Shown here one piece after another: positions 55,246-64,000 of a DNA stretch of 64,000 bases. The translations under genes were made by a program, and so were the position numbers. The notes below the pieces were generated by a model. It was not told the origin of the DNA. It was given only the letters and a program-made list of their open reading frames with translations, and did no database searches. How positions within the stretch are numbered: the stretch's first letter is position 1; every line of letters starts with the position of its first letter. This DNA comes from Diaporthe sp. PMI_573 (lineage: Eukaryota; Ascomycota; Sordariomycetes; Diaporthales; Diaporthaceae): the NCBI GenBank assembly GCA_021399435.1, contig JAJTUP010000011.1, positions 868,001 through 932,000 of the forward strand, in the 5' to 3' direction.

Positions 55246-58104
55246 TTACAGCCCATAGTCTGGAAGATTGTTCCAGTTCAACATATAGTCGAAGTTGGTC
55301 GCGTCCTCCCAGCTGAACCCAGTCCCGCCACCATTTGCCCCAACCCCGCCGATGCCGCTGGCGAACCCACCCGGGTCGAATTCACGCCCTGTCCTGTTGA
55401 GAGCCTCCACAATCTGGTTGTCGCTCATGGCCGAGAACTGGAACAGGTCTGACGGGTGCGACGACCAGCCCGGCGTGTCATACGCCGAAGTGAGGCCCGC
55501 TGAAGGTGGCTGTGGGATGGTGAACCCGCCCTGGCTCAAGCTTGGCCCCGATCCCGTCCGTGTGTTGGACTGGTGAGAATACGCCACGCCGCCTGCTGCT
55601 TGGCGTACAGATTCGGTGTACGCTGCCGCCGGCCGTGGTGTACCTTGCCCATGGCGCGAAGGGCCTGCAGTCTCCGCAGCACTGGCCTCTTTCTTCACTA
55701 GGAGCCTCAGGTACCTTCCATAGAGTCGCCCCATGCCCTGTCGGTGTTTCGTAATGTTTCCAATCTTCTCCATCATGTCGGCCGTCTCCTCAATCAGCGT
55801 CCTCACGCTTGGCGCTAGGACGCTGTTACTGTTCCCTCCCGACATCTGTGTGCTCAGCTTCAGGGCGAAACAAGCCGCGAAAGACACCATTATGGCCGTG
55901 TTGTTGGGCATCGAGAAGAGCTGGACCTCGCCCTGGACGGCGGCACGCATCACGTTCAATGCTGCCGAAAGGCCGGCCGTCCTAAAGAAGTGGCGCACTT
56001 CGAGTGGTGCGGTGGGGTGGTTGATTACACTGCTATAGATGGAAAGACGGGTGTGCGTTACGAGCACCTCCACGTAGGGAGGCAGGCGGTGTTCTACCAA
56101 GTCAGTAACAGTCCAAGTATAATGTGATGTGATGGACTCACGGGATCCTGTGCCGCCCAAGGTCATACCCCACTCAAGGTGCCACTGCTCAAAGAATTTG
56201 TCGACCGTGCTCTGTATCCTTCGAGAGGTTAGTTGAAAGCCGCCGAGCCGGCACTGGGTGCACTCACGATTGGGCGATGAGAGATCCGTCCGTCAACCCG
56301 CTTTTGGCGCCATCACATAAAGACCTGATCGTGGCGAATAGATCGTCCAGATCCCTGCGTAACACAGCCATAGATACCAAGTGCCCGTCCATAGGGTCTG
56401 CTATGTCCGATATATGCCATCGATCGCATTTCCTAATCAGCGGTGTCATCGGGAGTGTGGAGGACCGGCCCCGTGCCAGACACATTCCTCGTTCGAGAAC
56501 GAAGAGGGCAATCCAAGTCCGTTCTCTCCGTCGCACAAGCCTCCGCCCAAGCTCCGAGTTAGGGTCGACGCTCTTGAACCCGCCCAGCCTTAGCGCGAGT
56601 TCCGGGTCCATGCAGTCCTGCCTCGCCAGGTCTCCGGAGCTGCCATTCTTGAATGCGTCCATCGGCATTGATACCTTGGCCATCTGGAGATCGATGGCGA
56701 TAGTCGTTGCCAATGACACGTACCAGCATGTTTCGTCGTCGGTGCTGTGTACGCCTGGTCCCATCCAAGGGACATTAATCATGAAAGCCAGAACAATCTC
56801 TGTGGACCTGTGCCGTTTTTCGATGACCTTGTTGGTGAGCCACCTACAGTGATTGGACAGCCGCTTGGATAGGGCACCAGCAGATTCGATGAACAACGCG
56901 GCGGCAGCCATGATTGATGTAAAAAGAAACGAGGAACGAGACCGCGTCCAGGGCACGGTGTAGATGACAGGATCTAAGCCCCAGCGCGTATGGGCAAGAT
57001 TTCTGTGGAAACTGGGGCAGCAAATGTCAGCAGCAGGCACCTTTTCACATGCATGAGAGGGACGTTTCTCACAAGTCAAAGAGCCTCTCGGCCTCGTCCT
57101 CCGTCACCAGACCCAATTCGATTGGGTCATAGCCTTCCCCTCGGTCGACATTGAAGTGGACCGTCCCGAAGAAGCTCTCGACGTATCTCATCTCAGGGTC
57201 ATTCTCCTCGACAACGATGCTGGCCGGGGCCTGGGAGGCCGCTGTCCCGGGCGACTGGCTGTGGCTCGAAACGGGAGAGAGGTGCAGGTTGGACGCCCTG
57301 GCCAGCAGCTGCAGCGGGTTCTCGGCATCGTCGACGGCAAGCCGCTCCTCGGGCTTCACCGGGTGATGAGAATGAGAGAAGGTCGATGTGCGGCGGCGGT
57401 GAGAGTCCTTGCGCGGCCTGGGGCTTTCCTCTTCCTCAGACGAAGAGTCCTGAAGCTCACTGGAGGCTGCGGTGCTGAGACGGGGCCGCTTGTTGCTGTC
57501 TCCAGGGCCATTCAGGTGAGCGCCGTGGCCAGCCGCTATCATGACCTTGAGTTCATTGATGGCTTTGCCTGCATCGGCGCCTTGCACGCCGGGCCCCGCC
57601 CTTCGGATGGCCTCCTCCACCTGGTAGAGGGCCTTCTCCAGGCCCTTGCGCTTGCTGAAGTAATTGTCAGCATCAGTGAGGAGGGGTTCTTGATGGTTCA
57701 GATAAGGGGGACCTTGGCATGGCTCACTTCTTGACACCTTTCCTCCTCCCAACGTTGAAGGTCGGGCGAACACATTCTGAGCCGGTCTGTGCGCAGCGAC
57801 GGCAGCGCACTGGGTCAACGCCCTTCTCGCAGCGGACCTTGCTCCTGCGACAGGACAGGCAGGCGGCTATCTTGGAAGCGCGGTGCTCGTTGAGAGGAGA
57901 CGCACTCTGGGGCCCGTTGGTCTGGCCATTCTGGCTCTGGCTCGGAGAGAGTGCCGTGACAAGAGACAGGTCCGGAGTGCGGGCGGAGGAGTCGCCGTTG
58001 GCGTTGGCGTTGGCACAGGCGTTGGCAGTGGTGGAGTTTATGGGAGGGGACTGCTGCTCCGGCTTGACAGTGACGGAGTCGGCTGAAGCCTTGGGGCGAT
58101 CCAT
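55246..58104 (-). CDS. Zn2Cys6 transcription factor
   Basis: Five exons on the reverse strand: 58104-57728, 57654-57073, 57011-56268, 56218-56142 and 56093-55246, 875 residues. The binuclear zinc cluster is CLSCRRSKVRC, then VRCRRCAQTGSEC, at about residues 80-110; the intron 1 join gives GRRKGVKNKRKGLEKALYQVEEAI, a basic linker and coiled-coil dimer element. Residues 150-260 are Ser/Glu/Pro-rich and disordered. The middle (RNLAHTRWGLDPVIYTVPW to ERTWIALFVLERGMCLARGR) is the fungal transcription-factor middle homology region. A Gly/Asn/Ser-rich C-terminus ends in acidic-aromatic NFDYMLNWNNLPDYG, a likely activation domain. The ATG at 58104 is used; an in-frame TTG upstream is not a start. Its targets are unknown; SCOT and the carrier are its nearest upstream neighbours on the map. 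Confidence 0.92.
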
Positions 58105-58582
58105 TGGACGCGGGAGTGGATCTTGTGCGTCCGATAACAAGATCCGGGGTGAAGAAGTGAGGGCCGAGGTGAGGCGAAGGTGATGGATAAGTGATGGGGG
58201 AAGACGAATCGAGAAAAGTTTCAGGGATGTAGACGTCGAGCCTGGGCAGGGCAGGGCAGGGAAGGGCAGGCAAGCAGCTTCGCCTGACTACGGCTTGGGC
58301 ACTCGGTCCTGCCTGGTCATCGAGTCCAATAGCAGCAGTGTGATGGGGCTTGTCTCGAAACAATAGCGGGTGGATAGATGGATCATGAGGCTGTGCAAGA
58401 GCAGCTCCAGCAGCGGGAGAGACGGGCAGACAGACACAGACACACTGTCCCTTAGACGTGTGGCGGACGCGTCAAATCCGGGCTCCGGAAGTACCAAGCA
58501 GTAGTCGTCAGTTGGACTGGGCCATGCTAGGTCGGGCCCTGGACAATGGGCCAGTATCCTCGGGGTCGAGTCCACTTTGGAG

Positions 58583-58627
58583 GTCGAGTCGAGTCGAGTT
58601 AAGTCGAGTCGAATCGAATCGAGTCAA
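58583..58627. repeat. Pentanucleotide gagtc/gaatc repeat
   Basis: About nine units of gagtc or gaatc/gagtt in tandem (gtcgagtcgagtcgag, then gtcgaatcgaatcgag), about 480 bp upstream of the regulator's start codon. Units differ by single bases. Confidence 0.85.
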
Positions 58628-58733
58628 GCCGCGCGTAGTCGGACCGAGCTTAATCGGACGCTTTGCCGGTGGGTGGCTTGTACTTTTGGTGTGTGACGAC
58701 AGCTACTGTACGGCGAGTGCCAACTGGATCGAG

Positions 58734-58784
58734 GTCGCTCGGCTTGGGAGGTCGCTCGGCTTGGGAGGTCGCTCGGCTTGGGAG
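58734..58784. repeat. 17 bp tandem repeat, three perfect copies
   Basis: Exactly three copies of gtcgctcggcttgggag at 58734-58750, 58751-58767 and 58768-58784, followed by a degenerate gtcggg. It lies about 630 bp upstream of the regulator start. Confidence 0.95.
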
Positions 58785-60618
58785 GTCGGGTCGGCCTGAG
58801 ATCTGGTTTCCAAGCGGCGAGTGGAGATGGATGTTGACACCTGCGCACGTAAGCAGGTTCGAATCCACCCAGAGAAACTCAGTCCAGTTCGAATGCACAG
58901 TACAGTTCCACTCCACTCCAATGCAATCCAAATTCAATGCCAAACAGATGCACCAATTGATTCGGCTCACCCAAGCGCAAAGACTGCTCGGCAATGTAGC
59001 GTCAGGAAGAGGAGCAGAGCCAAACGAAGCCCGAGAAAACTGGGGGTGGGCATGGGCGGATGGCCACGGCAGGAAGGGGCCTGACCGTTTCAAAAGTACC
59101 TTGGTACTTGCCCGCGGTTGAACCTTAAAACTTCTCCCAGGCCAAGCGGAAAGGGGAACTGCAGTGTGGGGCAGGGCGGGGGTGGGGCACGAGGGACGTG
59201 CCGCCCGCGACCGTGCATCCGCCTTTTCTCTTCCCCAGTTCAGCCCATCCCATCACAAGGTGTCCCTTGGGCCTCGACTACACAGGACCCCTTCCTGAAT
59301 AGCCCCCGTCGCACCTGCCTCCGTCCCCCCTCATATATATCCGGGCAAGGGGAAGATGGAGCCATCACCACCGACGGCTATGTTCTCAACCAGGCTTGCT
59401 GTCATCGCTAGCGACCCAAACAATCACTCCCCAACCATTCCAACCCGAGACATCTGGCAGACCGACCTTCTCCATCTGGCAGATTACATATGCATGCACA
59501 CCCCGGCTCGGAGGGCGGAGAATTGGATCTCGGCTTGGCACTATCTCAGTCTATCTGGCAGTTGCAGGCCGTACCTCTCCACTTCTCCATAACCCAGAGT
59601 ACCCAAAGATACGTTGGATACGTTGCACAAATTCGATATCTACGTAGTATTCCAAGGTTTAATCAAAAGTCTAAGTCTCACGACTTTAGGTTGCCATCCA
59701 TCGGATTTGTTACCCGTGGTTCAATATCTCTGACCTATCTTCTTCGGACGATACCGTGTCCATGGTTCAACTGCTTCGTCCGTCCACGTCTCGTCCCAAC
59801 TCTTCGCGCGCTCAGTGCTTCGTCCGGTCCCTGGATCGCTCTTGTTTCACCCCATCTTCACGATGCTCAGGCATCGCTGCATCGTGCCAAATTTCCAAAC
59901 AGCCAACAGGACCTCAGCCAATCACTCATATCCCAACGTCGGCCTGCGCCGACTCTTCTACCGAGAGGGTTCTCTTGGGGCACGTCCCATTAACAATCTG
60001 CGACCCGAGATACCCGACCAGATGGGTTGAATCGCTGTGAGATTCACCGACGACGGGAATTCCGAGTGGTGCAGCTCGGTAACCCTTCTTGGCCCCCCCC
60101 CCTTAAACTATCGGCCGAAATTGACTCTAGCCTGGGTAATCGCACCTCCCGCACCATTCGGATCCGAAATCTGACACTGCCCCATCTCTTTTCACGCGTG
60201 GAAAGCCTGCAACGTATTATCCCCTACATATAGTTCTGTTGAAGTATATATTAAATATCATACCTATCTGAGCTTATTGCACCCCTGGCTCTTTTACCTG
60301 GGAAAACCCATATAAGGGAAGATCTCTTTGATCCCTGAGGCCGATTTCTATGCATTGCTGTGTGTGTATATCCACAGTGAAGTTCTTTGTGTCCTCATAG
60401 GACAGTCATTGCTGTTCCAGCTTAGTAGAGGAACCCAAAGAATAAAAATAGTCCAAAGAGTAGTTGCAAGGCTGAGCAGACAGCAGACAGCAGACAGCAA
60501 ACAGACTAATAAACTGTTGATCAAAAAAACACAATATGGCTGAAGCCCTAAATGCTTCAGGAGTCAACTATTACTCATCATATCTACACGGCTGATGTCA
60601 CTACTGAACAATGATCAT

Positions 60619-63132
60619 CTACATTACCCGCCAGACTTGACTACTCTTAGTAAGCTTGTATGTCCCATACTTGACCGGATCAACTCCGGTCAGGTCGTAC
60701 ACGGATTCACCTGTACCGAGCGAGCAGTGAAGGAATCCATCCTCACTACTCGTGGGCTCAGATATCCGCCAATACTTCGAGACCGTCACCATGGATTGAT
60801 ACTGACATGAGATGATCCCGTCGTCCTCAAAGACAACGTTGGAAACCAAAACACCCTGAAACCTTAGCAATTCAAGGTCCATCTCGTCACGAACGAAATT
60901 GGGGGCATCTACGATCACTGCTAATGCGGTGGTCGCTAGTGCCACACTGTTCTCTATGTAGTGTTCGTCCTCGTGGCAATACCTTTGCATATCGGGATGG
61001 AATGGTGCATGCCATCCATCAAGGGACTCTATAAAGCACCAGTCTTCCTGGCTTGGGACAAGGTTCAGGTCATAGTCAACGTCATGGTCACCTGGAAGCT
61101 GCCGGTAAAATGCGTTGATCGCTTCAGAACAGCGAGGTATGCAGGTGGCCCTGCCGACGTGGGTTTTTTTAAGGACGATGCTGGCCCAGTCGCCATGAAG
61201 GAGCATTCCTTGGCGGGACAGGAGTAGGCCCCCATTCTTTCGATCAAGCTCAGCGGTATCGCTCCAGCTCAGCATCTGCGCTGTCCTTCCGACGCCATTC
61301 AAGGCAGCAGGAGCCCAGCGGAAGCCTGTCTCGGAGAGCCTTGGACCGCTGGAAAAGAGGAGACACAAGGGCAGCTCTGGCATCATCTGAAGGAATCGTA
61401 TCATCTTGCCGGCCCATGTCGGTTGATCGTATATGTCTTCGATGCCATCCATGCCCATCAGCACAGCGAGAGATATGATCTCGTCACCAGGATGGCTTGT
61501 GCGTCTTGGCTTCGTCAAAGACATGGCGGTGTACATTCTCTCAGCTCCGTCCAGCGTGTTAATACTTCGCATCTGCTTGAGGCTGTCGTACAGCACCGCC
61601 GAAAGCGTCTCAAAGCGGTACAGTCCGTTCATATTCCTGCACCGGAGTTTGTCCCCGAACGAGGCATAGTCTAACATGGTGTCGGCCAGCTTGAAAACCA
61701 GTCGCTTTGCGACGATGCCTTCTGACAGCGTCCAGACTCGAGTAGTCCACCCCGACGTCACGATGCGAAGAAGGGCCTCCTCGTCTGTTGCTGAGGTGTA
61801 TGGCCAGGCTTGCAATTCTGCATCGAGCACAAGAACCGTATCTGCGCACTCGTATGATGAAGCCATTCGGGCACATGCGAGGCGGCGGGCTGCGTTTTGA
61901 TGGGGTACGCAAATGGTGTCAAGCCAGAAGAAGGGTGACCACCCATCATTGGACTTTTCGTCGTCACCCTTGGTGTTTTCCATGCTCAAGACTTCTGATA
62001 GGAGCATGCCAAGTCTGTCGTACTGGCAAGCCAAAATCCGGTTTCCCTTTTCGTCTCCCAGCCCGTCACTCCAGACGTGCGAAATGGCAATGTACTTGAG
62101 CCCATTTGTAAAGGGTACAGCCTCCATGAGTCTGGGCCGCGATCCTGTCGGGTCCATACCGAGCCATAGACGAACAACGGGAAAGGAATCGGTCTCCAGG
62201 AGAACCTTGTCGGCACTGCCCAAGGGCAGCCCGATTCCCTTACAGGTGCCTCCATCGTGGTATTCACCGGTGTGCTTGGGCATGTACTGGCCCGCCTGTA
62301 CTTGATTTGCCACACATGCGCGAGCATGACATCGCGCATGTGAAGCGGATACCTCTGGATTCTTCTGTATCATGCTCGCCAAAATCAATGGCTCAACACC
62401 TACAGTCTTTCGCAAGTTGTTGATCATATTCGGACACCAACCGCGGTGCATAAGACGTTTCCACAACTCGCTACCGGCAGGAAAGAACAGCACACCATAG
62501 TTCATCAACGGATCGTCCATCGGATGAATGTGCAACGACCTCCAAATCGCCCTACGCAACTTCTCGGCGGCAGTTTTCAAAGGGTACCACACGAGCTTCG
62601 TGGAGACGCCGATGCGGAACAGGGCTGTACCCCGGGCTCGTGCCGTCTTGTCGAACTTGAAGAATGAGTCGGCATGCCTTTCCACCACGTCGAGGACCAT
62701 CATACGGCTGTAGAATTCCTCATCGTAACTGCCAAGCGGATCGGGGCTCTGCATGTGGCGTTGGAATGTCCTGTCGTACCATTGCTGTATAAGTGGCAGA
62801 AGGATGGTTGTGTTTAATACTTTCTCGCCCGCCGAATTGATATGTATAAATCTCGAAAGATCACTCTGTTCTAGACAAAGCGCCAACATGCCGAAGTACA
62901 GCCATGACTGAAGGAATACGGCGAAGTCGTTGAATGATCGTCCACGGAGGAATGAGTCGAGCTTCATGGATTCTTGTTCAAGCTTGAACAGTCTCCACTG
63001 GTAATGGATCGAGAGATCACCGTATCTACGCCAGAACCCGAAATCCTTTGGGTCGTGATCCCATGCTGCCGGACTGTAATATGGAAACTTCAAGGAAGGT
63101 TCACCGTTCCTTGGTCGGGGTATGTGGTCCAT
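60619..63132 (-). CDS. HET-domain-like protein, intronless
   Basis: A single frame of 837 residues. The HET core is in the middle: GLKYIAISHVWSDGLGDEKGNR (about 345-365), FFWLDTICVPHQN (about 410), MASSYECADTVLVLD and VTSGWTTRVWTLSEGI. The preceding 330 residues are mostly helical with a Cys/His-containing patch (ARCHARACVANQ), and the C-terminal part has YRFETLSAVLYDS, TKPRRTSHPGDEIISLAVLMG and FRWAPAAL, familiar from this subgroup of fungal HET proteins. The domain is associated with non-self recognition and cell death. It differs clearly from the HET gene at 22690-25235 in architecture, so the two are not recent copies. Start is the first ATG; no intron is required. Confidence 0.85.
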   Translation of the reverse strand: MDHIPRPRNGEPSLKFPYYSPAAWDHDPKDFGFWRRYGDLSIHYQWRLFKLEQESMKLDSFLRGRSFNDFAVFLQSWLYFGMLALCLEQSDLSRFIHINSAGEKVLNTTILLPLIQQWYDRTFQRHMQSPDPLGSYDEEFYSRMMVLDVVERHADSFFKFDKTARARGTALFRIGVSTKLVWYPLKTAAEKLRRAIWRSLHIHPMDDPLMNYGVLFFPAGSELWKRLMHRGWCPNMINNLRKTVGVEPLILASMIQKNPEVSASHARCHARACVANQVQAGQYMPKHTGEYHDGGTCKGIGLPLGSADKVLLETDSFPVVRLWLGMDPTGSRPRLMEAVPFTNGLKYIAISHVWSDGLGDEKGNRILACQYDRLGMLLSEVLSMENTKGDDEKSNDGWSPFFWLDTICVPHQNAARRLACARMASSYECADTVLVLDAELQAWPYTSATDEEALLRIVTSGWTTRVWTLSEGIVAKRLVFKLADTMLDYASFGDKLRCRNMNGLYRFETLSAVLYDSLKQMRSINTLDGAERMYTAMSLTKPRRTSHPGDEIISLAVLMGMDGIEDIYDQPTWAGKMIRFLQMMPELPLCLLFSSGPRLSETGFRWAPAALNGVGRTAQMLSWSDTAELDRKNGGLLLSRQGMLLHGDWASIVLKKTHVGRATCIPRCSEAINAFYRQLPGDHDVDYDLNLVPSQEDWCFIESLDGWHAPFHPDMQRYCHEDEHYIENSVALATTALAVIVDAPNFVRDEMDLELLRFQGVLVSNVVFEDDGIISCQYQSMVTVSKYWRISEPTSSEDGFLHCSLGTGESVYDLTGVDPVKYGTYKLTKSSQVWRVM

Positions 63133-63815
63133 AACAGTTGAATTCTTTCACCTCGGAGAAACAATGTCGAACAAAGTGATCTATACCAGCCCACCAAGAG
63201 GTGCACCTATGGCAGTATGTATGTGAGCTTTTGTATCTCTTCCAGCTCAGACGCAACTGTCGTGCAGGTTGTATCACCTGGGCAGGCAAACCCGTTGAAC
63301 CATGTGTTGGCAGCCTGGGGCCTCGCCCATCCCACCACGAGCTGAAACGTTGCCGCAGGCCAGGTTGCACAAGGGAATATTACGTGATGCAGAATTATCT
63401 CGGCAGCTGCCTTGAACAAATGCGACACCTCATGTTGATCGGAATCGGTCTTGAAAAATCAATACTTGATTCACGGTCATCACGGAACAAATCAAAGACG
63501 ACCACCTGTCTAGGTATTTCGTGCATTTGTCTCGTATCAATCCAGGGGCTGGTGGATGTGTTAGACTTGGCGATGGAGGAACACTTGCTGACAGCCCACA
63601 CACAGGTCCCCCACAGGTAAGCCATGCCGTTTCGGTCGCGAGCTATCTGCAAGAGAAAGCCCCATTGCGCGAAATAAGCCGTGCGCTCCTGTCAGGCTTA
63701 CCTTGTGTTGTTCTGTACTTAAGTAGGCATTGGCTCGCTGCTGTAGGGTGGGCTGGACACAGCATTCTCAAACACTGACTTCACCAGCTGCCAAGGTGTT
63801 CACAGGCCAACCAAC
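63133..63815. other. Intergenic at the right edge
   Basis: About 680 bp upstream of the intronless HET gene. Frames at 63201-63620 (forward) and 63207-63652 (reverse) overlap and show no family signal. The HET promoter must be near 63133. Confidence 0.4.
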
Positions 63816-64000
63816 ATGTTCCTCCCTCTGCCTGAAATACCTGTGTGGGGTCAGCAGCTGGCCGGCATCCTACCACTGTCGGCGCTGATTGAGTTCATCG
63901 ATACTCCCCGCCTGCTTCACATCTTCGAACTCACTGGTGCTATCCCAATTTGGTGTTTTCCCGTTACACCCTCTGGAAGTCGTATTCTTCTTTCAGATAG
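63816..64000 (+). CDS. Open frame running off the right edge
   Basis: An ATG at 63816-63818 opens a frame of 61 codons that is still open at the edge (begins MFLPLPEIPVWGQQLAGILP). It has no motif I recognise; the short length and lack of context make it uncertain. It could be the first exon of a gene divergent from the HET gene or a chance frame. Confidence 0.2.
   Translation, partial: MFLPLPEIPVWGQQLAGILPLSALIEFIDTPRLLHIFELTGAIPIWCFPVTPSGSRILLSD

Larger units (their letters stand above)
58105..60618. other. Long intergenic region with tandem repeats
   Basis: About 2.5 kb upstream of the regulator and downstream of the intronless HET gene. It holds two tandem repeats annotated separately, a short cagacag repeat near 60477-60503, and many chance frames. 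A ccccccccc run lies near 60094. The stretch from about 60230 to 60540 is AT-rich. The regulator promoter must lie in the left part. Confidence 0.5.

Noticed and set aside
58801..58870. B-box ggttcgaatcc at 58856-58866
   Set aside because: Surrounding bases do not form a T-stem or acceptor stem, so no tRNA is supported.
63201..63652. Overlapping forward and reverse frames near the right edge
   Set aside because: A Cys-containing reverse stretch hinted at a small secreted protein, but no signal peptide or splice pattern supports it.

Overview
The window looks like nuclear DNA of a filamentous ascomycete (Pezizomycotina; Sordariomycetes is my guess from gene content, not something the sequence proves). 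The evidence is short GT...AG introns of about 45-125 bp that restore frame at conserved motifs, a Zn2Cys6 regulator, two HET-domain proteins, HsbA, DUF3176 and fungal permease families, and core eukaryotic genes (kinesin-10, AIM24, SCOT, mitochondrial carrier). Exon coordinates were derived by hand from splice sites, phase and family motifs. No transposon, rRNA, convincing tRNA or CRISPR was found.

Layout. 0-10 kb: the 5' part of a secreted GH78 alpha-L-rhamnosidase cut by the left edge, a degenerate kinase-like protein, a disordered orphan protein, a 95-residue candidate ORF and a DUF3176 membrane protein. 12-21.7 kb: a five-gene metabolic cluster of P450, TauD-type dioxygenase, flavin-reductase-like protein, amino-acid permease and Gfo/Idh/MocA oxidoreductase. 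There is no PKS, NRPS or terpene backbone gene here, so it resembles a catabolic or partial tailoring cluster. 22.7-31 kb: a self-recognition-like stretch with a HET-domain protein carrying an acidic minisatellite, a frameshifted remnant of a single-pass membrane protein, and a ten-exon ankyrin/CorA-like protein. 31-38.3 kb: a second amino-acid permease, then a kinesin-10 gene with a likely GC-AG intron sharing a bidirectional promoter with AIM24. 39.8-48.2 kb: an MCT-type MFS transporter, a small tail-anchored membrane protein, an HsbA-like cell-wall protein and a Dal5-type MFS transporter. 49.5-58.1 kb: mitochondrial SCOT, an AhpD-like protein, a mitochondrial carrier with micro-exons and a Zn2Cys6 transcription factor. 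58-64 kb: repeat-bearing intergenic DNA, a second, intronless HET protein and an open frame running off the right edge.

How the genes could work together. The 12-21.7 kb enzymes and permease could import and oxidise a small nitrogenous substrate. SCOT and the carrier both act in mitochondrial acid metabolism, and a Zn2Cys6 regulator lies beside them, but co-regulation is only inference. The HET and ankyrin/CorA genes fit allorecognition or stress signalling by family, not by direct evidence here.
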